NCBI GenBank assembly: GCA_035079385.1
Contig: JAVHKY010000026.1
Location: 4,924,501 to 4,988,500 of the forward strand
Direction: 5' to 3'
DNA: 64,000 nucleotides
Source of the DNA: Aspidiotus rigidus
Taxonomy: Eukaryota; Arthropoda; Insecta; Hemiptera; Diaspididae
The notes under the pieces are model-generated. The model was not told the origin of the DNA and did not search any database. It saw only the letters and a list, made by a program, of their open reading frames with translations. Below, piece after piece: positions 12,690 through 25,589 of this stretch. The position numbers and the translations under genes are program-made. The first letter of the stretch is position 1, and every line of letters starts with the position of its first letter.

Positions 12690-13790
12690 ATTTCAAGCAA
12701 GCGGACTTCGTGAAGGAGTAGAGCGGCGTTTGGCAAGTTGAGGTATATCCAGAAAGTAAAGAGAAGATTGCGTTTACTGCACCTCGAGGTTTATGGCAAT
12801 TAGGTTATGTCGTGCACCAGCCACACTCGAACGTTTAATAGAGAATGTTCTGCAAGGCCTCATTGGAGAGACATGCCTCGTTTATAAGGACGACATCGAC
12901 ATAATTATTTTCAGTAAGACTTCAGAAGAATATTTGAAACGCCTGAGAATTGTATACGAGAAGCTGCGAGAAGTTGGATTGAGGTTATCCATGAAGGAAT
13001 ATTCCTGGCATATCATATCAACTAATGGACTCTAAACTGATTCCGACGAGGTGAAGCAGTAGCCAAATGGTCAATTTCCAAAGATCGCCATGAGGTTGAA
13101 AGTTTTCTATTACCGTAGATTTGTAAAAGGGTTTTCTGATATCGCAAAATCTCCATACCGACTGCCGGAGAAAGAAGGCCTGTCCCTGTGGACTGTAGAA
13201 GCTGTGCGAACCGCCTGTATTAACATTTCTACAGCCTGGAAAAACATTTATTAGATACAGACTGCATACTAATCTTGCCATTGGAGCTGTATTATCTCAA
13301 GTCGACAATTCTGAAGAAAAACCTAACCGAAGCCGAACAGAATTATTGAGTCACCAGAAAAGAACTACTGGCGGTTGTCAACGTATGCAAACATTCTCAC
13401 AAGGGTTTATATGAGCAATGAGCAGAAATTTTTGCCGCTTTACAGTGGATAATGTCCTTCAAGAGACCAGAAGGTCAAATCGCAAGATGGATCCAATATT
13501 TGCAGACCTACCCAACACAGCATGGGAAAAATTCATCGAAATTCCGACGGCTTATCACGAAGACCTCCAATTATTGTAATAGAAAGGATCAGAAGATCAC
13601 CATCAGCTCAAATACGAGGGATGCGCAACTGCAAGATCAAGACACTGCCTTCATTTTGAAGACTAAGCAGAAGACTTTCGACCAAAATGGCACGGGATCA
13701 GTTCAAGATTGGTCAACTGTAAGATTCGATGGTTTCAGGAGCGAAATAAGGAAGCGGTAAAGCAGGCCTGTAACCACGGGGGGGGGAGCA
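12690..13790 (+). pseudogene. Ty3/gypsy-type LTR retrotransposon pol remnant
   Basis: Plus-strand frames give a broken reverse transcriptase: SGVWQVEVYPESKEKIAFTA near 12722, then PATLERLIENVLQGL and the catalytic region VYKDDIDIIIFSKTSEEY (consensus YLDDI-VFS), ending in a stop at 13033-13035. After frame changes come pieces of the connection and RNase H region (FYYRRFVKGFSDIAK near 13110, then RPEGQIARWIQYLQTY near 13460). This is the normal order in Ty3/gypsy pol. Several stops and frameshifts, a two-residue insertion after the YxDD motif, and no integrase or LTRs nearby show a dead internal fragment. The orientation is opposite to wingless. Confidence 0.88.
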
Positions 13791-15540
13791 AACGGGAGAA
13801 ATACTCCCTAAAACTCCTCCACTCTTCGAGAAAATATCGGTAAAATGTGCTTTCTAATCGTGAAGCCAATTTAACTGTTTTAGCTCATAGAAAAAGTATT
13901 TAAAGACTATAGCCGATCGTTACATTCTTGCCCCTACCTGGACAAATCGAGAGAACAAGTGAAATACTTTGACTTTTGGTAAATGAACCATGTAGAATTA
14001 GGCGAGGAGAGGTCTTTGCAACCAGTGAGTGATCCGCATCATCATCATCAGTTTCTCGGCCTTTTTCTCTAGTTGTCTTCGTTGCAGTCCCTCGCGTGGG
14101 CGTGCGCAACGTCGAAATAAAATGCCGTCTCTCGAAAACTTATAGACAAAGTAAAACAATGAAAGAAAAAACGTAATTAGTAAGGTACGTAAACTATATT
14201 GGGTCCGCGATTTGTGTTGTCCCTTATGTGCGAGACAAACAAAGGTGGAAATCGAGCCGGAGAAGTGTCGGACGTGAAGAGCGCTCGAAATAATTAGCGC
14301 CGCCGCGAAAACTGAAAAGAATCGCAAATGTCGAGAGGAGCCGCATCAAGAGCGTGCTAATTGTCTCATTTATTTCGCGAGATCAAAGTAAGCGAATATG
14401 AATTACCGGGCGAGATAAGATTCTCTGTGGCACTCTATAATGGCTATATTGTACGGACGTGCTCGCGCCACATCGCTTTGAAGATGGAGACGCGCACGAG
14501 TCCTCGTGTAAGTTGGTCCTAATTATGACGCCCTTCTCTCGAAACAATATATTTACCGAAAGAAAAGCGAAAGTAGAAAGAAAAATATTTATATTACGTT
14601 TCTCGCTTTTGTATGTCGCTTGGTTCTATTGAAAAATATTTCCGCTTCCATCCGAATATTAATTACAGAGCATATATACATAATTTTTTTTTTCGGCGTT
14701 TCAATAAAAATATTTTCACACACTTCGCAGTCGTAAGGTAATACCACATAAATTTATACCGAGTCTGCGTGCTGTAATTCACTCCAGTATCGTGATCAGA
14801 CTTATGGTGAAGACCCCTCTTGAAGTGAACACCGGGGATCCGTAAATGATGATGTTATTACACGAGCTAATAGTCGAGATGACGCAGTAGGAGGGCATTC
14901 AAAGCGTACTCTCATTTTTAGAATTATTATACTCGTGTACATGCGCGCTGCATTATCGATACGGATTTTTTCCTCTCCCTTTCTCGAGATAGATGCGAAA
15001 ACTGTTACTGTATATACAGAATGTACGCGTATATGAAAAGAATTTAAGCTAATCGCGTATTCTGGAGAGATTTCTCTCGAGCTATCGCGCTTAATGCAGG
15101 TTCAAAGAACAAGAATCTTCCAGGTAAATGAATAGGGTACAGCTACTATATTGCGAGGTTCTTGCCCTGTTCTGAAAAAACGTATCGAAAAAGACGCGAT
15201 GAAACGGAAGGAGATGTTGTGGAGTGCTCGTGGGAATTCTCCTACATTATCAGAAGAACTTGGCGATGCAATGTACCTCGGAAGAAGTATATCTGGACCG
15301 TGGTGCATGCGTAACGTAACGAGATTAGATGCAATTCCCATGTTTGGCGTGTCGAACGAAACTTTTGTTTTTCTCTTTGTCCATCGTGAAAGTTAGAGTC
15401 CAGCCTAGACCTTGTATCTGTTCACGAAGACGTGTGAAAAACTTACAAATACAACCGAGGCAAGAAGGGAATAGCTCGAGGCTACGACCAATAGCAAAAA
15501 TCCGCCGATTTTTTGTACTCTAGCAGCAAGGATTATTCCT
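13791..15540. other. Intronic sequence without recognisable element
   Basis: It begins just after a G run at 13778-13786 and includes a short (ATC)n stretch near 14038-14050. CpG content is noticeable at 14040-14500. No gene or transposon end was identified. Confidence 0.45.
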
Positions 15541-15559
15541 AATTCACTGTGTTATTTGC

Positions 15560-15785
15560 AAGGATGGGAAGTTATTTGGAAGTTAGAAGAGGAAGTTGGA
15601 AGTTATTCGATAAATGCGCTCAGGAAGTGGAGGCTGGAAGTTGGAAGTGGCAACGTGAGAAGTTGGAAGTAAAAGTCAATAGCATATCTCAATCTTTTTT
15701 TTTTTTTAGAAGCGCTCAAGAAGTGGAAGCTAGAAGTTGGAAGTGGAAGTCAGAAAAAAAAAATTGGAAGTGGAAGTTTTATCAA
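15560..15785 (+). repeat. Imperfect GGAAGT(T/G) purine-rich tandem repeat
   Basis: The hexamer GGAAGT and variants (GGAAGTTGGAAGTGGAAG, GAAGTGGAGGCTGGAAGTTG) recur over about 220 bases, interrupted by a T run at about 15697-15708. The open frame across it is a by-product of the hexamer period and is not considered a gene. Confidence 0.75.
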
Positions 15786-16599
15786 TCGACTTTGCATCCT
15801 TGGTTATTTGAAACACTAGTGGCGCTGGCAGTTGGGATTAGTACTACTTTTTAACGTGGCGGTAAATGACAAATTGCGAAGAGCAACAGCACTCGATGTA
15901 TTTCTTATGGAGTTTCTGGTACTGGTCGTTTGGTGTATTTTGTAGCAATTATGGGCATATCTAGGATTCAGAAGAGAAAAGGAGATGAATTGACCAATTA
16001 CCCTCTCCTCTTCTCTGACTAAAGTATATCGAAGGAATCGCATTACAATGCTCCTGAGGAAAAGAAAGAAGCCGAGGAGAGACGCATGTATTCCTAAGCT
16101 ACATCCCTGTTCCTAATCGTAGAGACACTAAAAGAGAAGAGAACAGTCAAAACAATTTCCTCAATTTTCTGTCGAAAAACTCGATGACCCTTCTTTCCTG
16201 AAAATGTCCAAAAATCCACAAAACAAACTCAAATAAATATGATACTAATAAAACAAATATTTAGGCCATATTTAACCCAATTTCTGCTGCCCCCCCCCCC
16301 ATCAGAAATTTTCCAGGTCTGCAATGGCCCGTGCGAAAAAATCGGAAGAGTTGGGAAGAGATATGAGAAATAAGAAGAGAGTCTGTGAGCAATTTAAAGC
16401 TACGAATAAAAAGGTTGAGAACGAGTGAAAATCCTTTCTGAAGTTTTTTCTTACACCGCTCCCTAGGTCTTGATAGTGGCTATGTGAAAACTTTGTTCAA
16501 GGCGAGAGGAGGAGACTCAGTCTTGTAATTTAGAATGTGGGAGGTTTTTCATTGTAAGACTTCATCTTGGTGTCAAGTCATGGAAATTGTGTGCCTGTT

Positions 16600-17145
16600 G
16601 CTAGACTATCTTCGAACAACTTGCGTCAGAAGTTATGCGATAGCAGATGGTAGGAGACCTTCAGAATGTTAAGTGGTTCGCTTCCAGGCCTGCAAATTCG
16701 CTATTAGTGAACCCTTATTAGAGTTGTTCTTTGTACCCCCTTCCCCTGCCTAATTTTTTTATGAATCCGAGCCCGAACAACTCGTGTCAGAAGTTTTCCC
16801 GAGACTTGGATAGCAGACGGTAAGAGACCTCCAAAATAAGATGCGAAAAATGTTGAGTGGTACGCTTGCAGGGCTGTCAAGGGGGCAAATTCGCTATTAG
16901 TAAACCCACATTAGAGTTGTTCTACCCTTCCCCTCCCTAATTTATTTATGAATCCGAGCCCGAACAACTCGTGTCAGAAGTTGTCCTGAGATATGATGAG
17001 ATGTGGAACAATTTTGAAACGAAAGGCCGTGGGACTGCCAAAAACGAAAATTCTCTATCACACGAAAGTTGTTCTTGGTATCCTCTTCCCTTCGCTGATT
17101 TTTGTTTGAATCCGAGCTTCTTAAAAACCCTATGGCCTGGGAACC
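16600..17145. repeat. Tandem repeat, about three units of about 186 bp
   Basis: Units start near 16608, 16770 and 16955 with CGAACAACT(T/C)G(C/T)GTCAGAAGTT, and the first two share GGCAAATTCGCTATTAGT or close variants, then TTAGAGTTGTTCT and a CCCTTCCCCT-type tract. The third unit diverges in its middle. No coding sense is seen. Confidence 0.75.
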
Positions 17146-17199
17146 TTCATTTTCTCGTCGTCTCTGTGCGGCTGAACAAATGTAGCCTCGATTGAAACC

Positions 17200-20100
17200 T
17201 CAAGAAAATCTTGGAATGAAGTTCATTTAGCGAAAGGCCTCTCAATCGCACCATTATTTTGAAATAGGAATGTCGTACTCCTCGAAGAAAGTGAAACCGA
17301 ATTGGGAAATACAAGAATTTTCAACCTTTCGCAGGCCATATTAGTGCTCAAAGTTTATTGTTTTAGCAGAATTTTGTTCTCATTTTTTCGTTTGGCGTTT
17401 GTCACAAGAAACCAATAGTCCTAAATTTAATCGCATCACACAGCGTGTGGGTTCGCTGACCTTTTGCAGAGATCATCGTTTCCTCTGATGTTATCGGCCT
17501 CCTCCACCTTTATATATACGTATTACGTGAGCGGAGGATTAAGAGTTACTCGATGAAGATGACACTCGAATAAAATTCCGCACCGTCCGTCCTCGACTAT
17601 ATAGTCCTCAATTTCCTCGTTCCCCCGCTAAACAAAGTTAACCTAATTTTCAAGTTTGAAAAGTGAAAGCAATAAATATACTCTCAAATGCACTTTTCTA
17701 TATAGCTGTATTACACTCTATAGGAAATGGAAGGAAATGAACTCAACTCTTGACGCATAAAAAATAACTACATAAGATGTTAATGGATGAGAGCCAGTTC
17801 TTCTTATCTATATGAAATAGAGGGGAAAGAAAGAAAGAAAAAAACTTTTTTAAAAATGTGCGGCGAAATAATATAATGAATTACAATAAATCAGCGCCCT
17901 CTATGGGAATAAGAAAAATAAACTAACGCCCTCCACAAAATTAATCGAGTAGCGGTATTACAATTAATTTAATATCGTTGACAACGGATTTAACCAGTTG
18001 AGGAAGCCAACATAACAAAATATTCTATAAATTACGAAAAAGACGCGATTAGAACCTGTATTGAAATGAAGGAAGAAAGAAGTAAAAAAAAAAAAAAAGT
18101 TATGCTTCTGTAAATGTCTCGTGGGTAACTGGTTTCTTGTGTTCGCTATATGAAACGTCCATTAAGATAATAAAGCGGTTGAAAAAAATTGAAAAATAAT
18201 AGAAACAGAAAAGCGAACCTGTGGAATAGAGGAGTTTCTGACGAGGAAAACAATGTGCTGACCGATAGGATACTTCAGGAATAAATTTTTTAAAATAGTC
18301 GTTCATCCGATAACGCCGGAGTGGTGAAGTGTATTATGAAAGTAGATTAAAATGTAATTGAATCGAATGTCTCCTGTCTCGCTCTCTCTATGTGGATACT
18401 CTCGAGAATATTAGCCAGAAACTGATGTCAACCTCCATTAACAACGTTTCATGACTGGTTATATGTGGTGGAATTGTTGGCGAATAGAGGCTGCTCGGAC
18501 GAACAGAAATTTATGATACCATTCTTTTCATATATATTACAAAAGAATGCGCTTAAAAAAAATCCTCCTAGAAGATGGGCTGCATGAAAAATTGGTTAAA
18601 CATCTTCATTTATACGCCCTTTTTTCGTGTATATAGCTTTCGTAATTAGAAGCGTATTCTGACTGGACGAGCTCATGTAAATACATCAGGCATCGCGGCC
18701 GTTTATTTAAATCCGAAAAAAACACGTATAAATTAATGCTCGCCCATCACACACTATCAGAAAATTATTTTAATCTAAAGTATACAAAGTCATCGTTTAG
18801 ATTTATGTATTATGTCATGTCGTTCGCTACACATATATAGGTAAAAGCAATATTATTTATTGCTTCAGAAAGAATAAAATAAAAATCCTGGCCGCGATAT
18901 ATTAGTGTAAGGTTATTATTTCGGGCTCGTCAATGTACTTAACAGGTTCTACCGCAGCGCTCTTACGAACACGAGAGAAGGGTGGTTCGCCTAATGGGGG
19001 TTGTTAAGGGGTGCTAAAAGTCGATAGAACGACTCTATTTTATTGTCGTTTTCTCTTGGAAAGCGTGCACAACTTCGTGCAGTCAAACGATATCCATGCG
19101 AGTCAATCTGTCTCGCTGTCAACGAGATCGATAAATCATTCGAAGTTTGCCGAAATTCGACCGAATGACGAGCACGAAACGTTTGAGAAGCACTCGTCAT
19201 TACACACGTTAGAAGGAAAAATTCTTCTCGACACTCTCGTTCATTTAGTAATTCACGATGGAATGCTTAGAATCCGAGGAAGAGATCAAATTTATTACAT
19301 TGTTTTTTCATCACAGACAGTCTTCAGTAATTAGTATTCTATTTTTTATTGAGGTCGACCCTTTTTTTTTTCTCTCTCTCTTTCTCTCTTCGTAGATCGC
19401 TTTCCCTTTTTGTGATACCATATTCTCTGACTCGAAATTGTTGTCGAGATGTACGCTGAATGATAGAACGTGGAAGAAGTGACCTGGTATTGTTGTAAGA
19501 TGAGCGAGTACATAGAAACAATATTTATGTACATATTTAAAATCGAGAGTGATGAAGATGCGTTCGAGGTTGAGATCCACGAGTATAATTTTTGTTAAAT
19601 ACGTGATCCGATATTTAAATAGGCTGGAAACGCTCGAAGTCGCTTCCGATGAGGTGAATCCAATCTCTGAATAATTTTCCCTCGTTGTTTCTCCTCAACT
19701 TGTGTATCGTGACGACGTCTGGTATTTTTGATGTCAACGATGAAGATGTAAAAATTGATTAAATCAGATGGGGAAATGACTGAGTTGCAGGACTTTCCTC
19801 AAACAACCCAGTTGGTAAGGTTTCGGCGAATTTTGGAGAGTGAAGCTCTACTCAAACTTGTACTTTTACGAGATATTGGAGAAGTAGAAAGGATGAAGTA
19901 ATCAGCAAAATATTAGTAAGTAGCCAGAGGGACTAAAAAACTGGCAGCTTATTTTTTCCTCTGCTCGCTGGGTCTCTTCCATTTACTCGAGGCGAACACG
20001 GAATTTTCCATTTCAATAATCTAACGCTGTATATCGCTCAGAAGTTCAAACTTTTTTTCATTTTTCGAACATTTTTCAAAGTCCTTCTGATCGTCCTACG

Positions 20101-20280
20101 TCTGTAGTTCTCTCATAGCTCAGTAGCAAAATTTTTTTGAGTCTACTTACTGTAGAAGTCAACATTTTATCAAGATCTCCAATCAGGTTGGAGCCCTCCT
20201 CCCACGTGGGTACAGCCATCTTCTAAAATTTTCGAAGTCCTTAAGCAGGTCAGAGGTCACGCGCTTTAAAATCTTATTTG
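17200..20280. other. Intronic sequence without recognisable element
   Basis: Mostly apparent single-copy AT-rich DNA with an A run near 18088-18101 and pyrimidine tracts near 19362-19390. A 107-residue plus-strand frame at 19011-19334 shows no family resemblance. From about 20040 the sequence takes on the pyrimidine-rich style of the dispersed repeats. Confidence 0.45.
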
Positions 20281-20804
20281 GCTTCTTGGTCGAAATCCTT
20301 AATTCCAATTCCCTTCCACTTGTCGCTGGATGGCCGGAATTTCTTCAAGTTTCCCTCCTCATATATGAAGCTGGAAATCCTTCTTCCCTTAACCCTCCTT
20401 CCTTCCCCTCAAGCTCAATTTTCAACATTTCCATAAGTCCTCCTCTTGATAACTCGTTGGTAGAAAATTTCACGACTCCATCTCATGATACAGTCGACAT
20501 TTTTTCGAGTCGCTTCTTTTTAACTGGCTACAGCTCAAAAGGCAAATTTTAAAGTGATTTTCGACCTCCCCCCTTCCCTTCCCCACTTGATATGATGTTG
20601 TGAGACTCCTCTTGTATCTCCCCCCATCCCTAATTTCAGATGAGATTTTTCTACATGCGTGATTATGTTGGATTTATATTTAAAAATCCATAATTTGCCA
20701 ATTCAAGACGTCTACGTTCGATTTGGCGAGACTCGACCAGGCCCTCGTCCCCCTTAAATTTTACGTGATTGATCCTGCCCTTCTTCCTCCTTCCCTCCTC
20801 AAAT
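20281..20804. repeat. Pyrimidine-rich dispersed-repeat-like stretch
   Basis: Repeated words such as TCAAGTTTCCCTCCTC, CTCCCCCCATCCC and AATTTTCAACATTTCC resemble the blocks near 1000 and 57550. It has no credible coding frame. Family membership is only by eye. Confidence 0.35.
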
Positions 20805-20809
20805 ATTTG

Positions 20810-21193
20810 CAGGGTGTCTACCAGGTCAACTAAGTTAACTAAGTCAATTAAAGTCAACTTTTTTGAAACATGGTAGTAAAGTCAACTTTTCTATCCGTAG
20901 GTCAACTAAAAAGTCGAAAAATGCAAAATTTCTCTGTGAAGAATGTTTTTCACTTATCTTCCTATATGTACAATATCAAGGTATAATCAACAAACTTCTG
21001 ACTTTTAAAATGACCCTTTTCTCCATTAAATATTAATTCTTGCAAACGAATAAAAAAATACCGAAATTACGATATTAGTTTCGAGAAGGGGGGGGGGGGG
21101 GGGGGTTGATATTTTTTTAGGGTCAAATAAAATATCGAGAAAAGGTCAACTAATGTCAACTATTTCCATTTTTCAATTCTGGTAGACACCCTG
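20810..21193. mobile_element. Non-autonomous DNA transposon, TIR CAGGGTGTCTACCAG
   Basis: The 384-bp element has 15-bp perfect terminal inverted repeats CAGGGTGTCTACCAG and a 5-bp target-site duplication ATTTG (20805-20809 and 21194-21198). Sub-terminal copies of GTCAACTAA occur at both ends (AGGTCAACTAAGTTAACTAA at left, AGGTCAACTAATGTCAACTA at right). A run of 18 G occupies 21088-21105. There is no transposase. The superfamily is uncertain because the 5-bp duplication does not fit hAT (8 bp). Confidence 0.88.
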
Positions 21194-21899
21194 ATTTGGC
21201 TCTCAAGTGTGCCAAAGGCCCTCGCTTCGAACCACAACACAATTCGACGGGAAAGGGGCGGCGGAAATTTCTTCCAAATACCTCCCCCTCCTCGCAATAA
21301 AACAGCTTGCTTACTAAAAGGTTCAGACCATCCAATGAAATATAACCTTTTCATGTTCTGTGTATTTAAGGTTGGAGGGGGCCTGTGTCTCTTGTTATCA
21401 AATAACATTGTGGACGTGTTCATGAATACATGTGTTCTTATCAATTTTCCACAGCCGGAAAATCCTACCTTTCGTTGAATAAGTTGGATCAACAGTAAGG
21501 CGTCGGCACAAATTCTTAATTTTGGTTTTGTTTTAAAATTTTCATTTCTGGTTTTAAAGGATGGAAAAAATTGTCGAAATTTTAAATGCTGACTGGTTGA
21601 CATCGTGTTTTTTTCTGTTCTTGGGTGTACAATAATCCGCCATTTTGTTTAATAAAAAGGACAGAATGGAATTTTGCAGTAAAATTAGCAAATCTACAAT
21701 TTGATCGTCGATACTGAAATTGGCCCTCGATGCACTAAGTTCTATTCCCATCCCAGCCTCTGCGCTGAAGCAAGAGGACCTGCTTCCTAACCCTCACCGC
21801 TGATTTTCTTGCGTTCACAGCTGAAATCACTCAGTTTTCTATCCACGCACCCGCATTCTGCCGACATAATTTTCTCCTTCTCGAATCTCAATTATGTAA

Positions 21900-22740
21900 A
21901 CATCTCTAATTGAAGTCTCTTCCCCCTATCCTATCATCCAGTCCTTCCGAGGATATCCCACTCGATCCAGCTAATATTCTCCAAATACCGACAACTCATA
22001 AGGAATATCTCTACTGAATGTCCGACCCACCAAAGATCTAAATTTGGACCAAAACTGGATACGCATACTCGCATCCAAGGACGGACCAGTCACCAATTGA
22101 GAAATTCTGCCTCCATTTGCTCCGCCGAACTGAATGGTATATTATATTCTGGTCTTTCTCATTTCACTCTCCTCACCTCTCAGCCCAAAGTCATACTTTT
22201 AACTGATTCACTTCCATCTCTCCGGCTCACTTAACTAATCCCTTGATTCAACGCATCTGTTTACTTCTACCTACTTGATCATCTACCTCAAGACTCGCCT
22301 CCTTCCTCTAGATTCTGAGCCGCATCGACTTCTGGAACATGTCACGGTTGACCTTGTCGCCAAAGATTTCCTTTTCTTCCATAACTTACAATTGCATTCG
22401 ACCTCGATCTCTGAGTCTCGACCACTTGGCAAAATTGATGGAAAACTCACTTGGAGCAATCAAAAACAAACCAGTCCCTTTTACTTCCTCTCATCGAACT
22501 ACCATCATCATGAAATCATTCTCATCTGCCTCCGATTCGGTCATACCCGGCACACCTACTCCTCTCGGATCTATTCTCTCCCCCCTCTTTCCAATACTTC
22601 CAACATGATAGTATATCTGTTCGATACCTATTCTCGTGTTCCGTTCTTAAAAATATCCACCTCCTGTTTCTTCACGTCTCCACTTAACTATATCCATACG
22701 CTTCACTTACCCTTTACTGTAGTCTTTAATCTTCCTTAAT
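21900..22740 (+). mobile_element. LINE fragment: RNase H-like and C-terminal region
   Basis: Broken plus-strand frames carry HVTVDLVAKD near 22336-22366, the last conserved block of the LINE RNase H domain, followed about 130 codons later by ICLRFGHTRHTYSSRI, which corresponds to the RLRxGHTRLTH segment typical of the C-terminal tail of R1/I/Jockey-like non-LTR proteins. The continuous frame 22275-22739 is long by chance retention. Upstream pieces near 22000-22260 match the same region of the copies at 1.9, 36.6 and 48.7 kb. No reverse transcriptase core is present. Confidence 0.78.
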
Positions 22741-22749
22741 TTCTCCAGT

Positions 22750-25480
22750 TATATACCCCCGAGTTGATAACCCGTAGAGTGGTTAGAAAGCTCGTATTTC
22801 TAGAAATCGAATTTATCAAAAAATTTGGCAAGTTAAGGCCATGGTCCTAATTATTCTGAATCATCTTGAGCTTTATCTCTGATTTGGAGCTCTACTAAAT
22901 TGAAAGTATACCTTCTACCCGATTTTTAACGAATGGTAATAACTCTCCGATTGATCAATTTGTTTTCTGTCTCGAGAAATCTATTCCGAAGTTCAGCTGA
23001 GCAGCCTCTCACGGCCGCTCAAAATCTACCCTTCGTCTCGTGCTATCTATAGATAACCTCGATTTTGTACAAAATATTATTTATTATTCCGTGTATACAA
23101 AGAAACACCAATGCCAATGTCTTCGGGAAAAAATTTTCTATAAGCCCGCAACCTTTTTTTTTAGCTATATCAACGAAGATAAAGATCGCATAAGGTACGC
23201 TTGAACGATCACAAAACTCGACGAATGAGGAAAGAGTTTTATTTTATTTCATTTTAATTGCAAGTACGAGTTTGTATAATTTTTTCGATTAATTTTTCGT
23301 GGATCATAAAAATATACAAAATCTAAGCGCAGATCTTCCGATACGATTTTAGCTGCATCGTAAACGGACGTGGAATTTTTCTCCCCCCTCTTCTTCTCCT
23401 TTACATAATAACTATGAGTAATTTCAAATTTTGTACTCGTCAATTTGAATAATCCGTCATAGGAATGAGGGCTCCGTTAAAATATTAATCGTATCGATAA
23501 TTGAGGCAATTTCAACGGTTTGTTAAGAAACCGGTTACGGTTTATAGCCATTTGTGTAGGTATACACACAAAAAAATGTACAGTTGAGCGATTATCGTTT
23601 TAATCCCTTTCTTCCGTACGGAGCGCGCACTTCACGCAATCGTATTAATATCGTGCTTTCAATCCTGGCAATTAAAATTATTATACAGGCTGCTCCGTCG
23701 GTGTGTCTAATGAAGGAAAGTACAAAGGTACATTATATTATAGCTACTATACGAGTAAAAAGATAAAGATAATATTGTCGTAAGCTGAATCATCATCATC
23801 GTCCCTCTGTAGAAGCGTACCAAAAAGAAGGTGAACGTTACAAAACCATTTTTCGTGTGATAGAGATATCTGTCATCGAATTACTCGTGCGTTCGATGTA
23901 CGTTCCATGACAAAGTGGCGTTTATATATGTATATAGTTAAAAAGAAGCACACCTGGGTTTATATACCTTGGAAGATTATGAACGGGGACTGTAAACCCC
24001 CTAGCCGAAGATAGAGTTTAGCGGGTGGTCCTATACATTTCTTCAGGTATCAATCTAGTCCTTTTATTGTTTACAATTCTATTATAGAAGCGACATACCC
24101 CTGTATAGACTAGGAGTATTCTTGTATCCTTGAAAATTTTCAACTGCTCCGAGAGTGTATACTGCACATTAATTCAAAGGTTTTTGTTAAAGCTCAGTAC
24201 AGTATTTTGCATGTTAGTTTACGGGTACCTATTAGTTATGCTCTGAACTCGAATCTAGGGCCCTTTGATGTAATAATGATGATAATGGTGGCTGGCGTAT
24301 GCTACTTTTTTCCCCTTTTCTGCGTCATATTGGTATAATGGTGCTAGTCGGTTTTTATAAAAAGTAAGTTTTCTCGAAAAGCGTTTTCCGCGACACCCTT
24401 ATACAGTATAGAAATTTGTCAACATCGGAAACTGGTGAGCGTGTAAAATCGTTAAAATATTTCATCAAACCGCGCTGATCGGATCGCGGTTTAAAAAAGA
24501 GAGGCGACGAGGTGCGCGCGACAATTCGTATGCAGGGGACACGTAATTTGTCGACTTTTCCCACACAAATTTCCTAGGTGATCGATGAGAATTGGTCGGT
24601 CTTCTAACTTTAAAGATGGATCGGTAGACAGCGGAAGTTGCTTATTTAATGGTGATAACAGACTCGAACGATTGTTTCTATTGTTTATACAAACATTGGT
24701 ACTCGGTATCTCCAAACAATTCCACACTTCTCGTACGCCTTTTTTTCCCCTATCTTAAACGCTACGTCAACATTTACCTATAAATATCGTTCTTCTATGG
24801 TATTGATGTATTTTGTTTCTTCCTCGAGGTTTTCGTATTTGAAGAGGATAGTTGTTTTTTTTTTTTTCTCTATATTTGCTCTCGAGAAGGGGTCAAACTA
24901 TTTAAGGCTATTAAATATCACTTCGACCGCGAGCTCATAACAAGACGAAGTTAGCAACAAAAATCGTAGGTTCAACGTATCCGCGCGGTGTTCGATCTTT
25001 TAAGAATTTTCTCTTTACCTTCCGGAATGACGACACGTCGAACGCAGGAGACAAATTCCCATGATGAGATCAGTAACTTTCTTACGCTTTCTTTACTACG
25101 TATTATTGATACACGTCTTTTTTCTCACGCGGAGATTAGTTTGCCCGTCGTATTTGTCTTCACACAGTTTTCGGAAGTAGGTACGTGTAATTATTTCGAA
25201 AAGCGGACGTGGTCAAAGGAAGTTTGTAATGTAGACGAGGTGAAATGTACCTAGACTGACTGGATACGGCGCATGAGTGTAAAAATTATAGAATCAAGGT
25301 AACTCGCCGCCATTACAATAATGTTGGAGAGGGCTTTCGCCTGAACCTTATGTGTATAGATGCTTACAAACAGAACCCACGAATGTGTACGGAAGTTAGA
25401 AATAGATAGAAGGCTTTAGAAAGCCTCTTATTAAACAACGCAGCAGGCGATCATGGCTATTTACGAAATTCGCGGACATG
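22750..25480. other. Intronic sequence without recognisable element
   Basis: AT-rich sequence with CpGs, a T run near 24855-24867 and no recognisable gene, tRNA or repeat end on either strand. Confidence 0.45.
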
Positions 25481-25589
25481 TAAGATCAAGTGGACTCTAC
25501 CCTTATGAAGATTACCACCATATACCTAACAGAGAACGAGGAAAGAAAGGGAAATTTAGATGCCAATGGCAGCCGAGCAAAGGAGGTAC

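Noticed and set aside
19011..19334. 107-codon plus-strand frame
   Set aside because: Composition looks random and no motif was recognised.
22275..22739. 154-codon plus-strand open frame
   Set aside because: The content matches LINE C-terminal motifs broken in frame; treated as part of a transposon remnant, not a gene.
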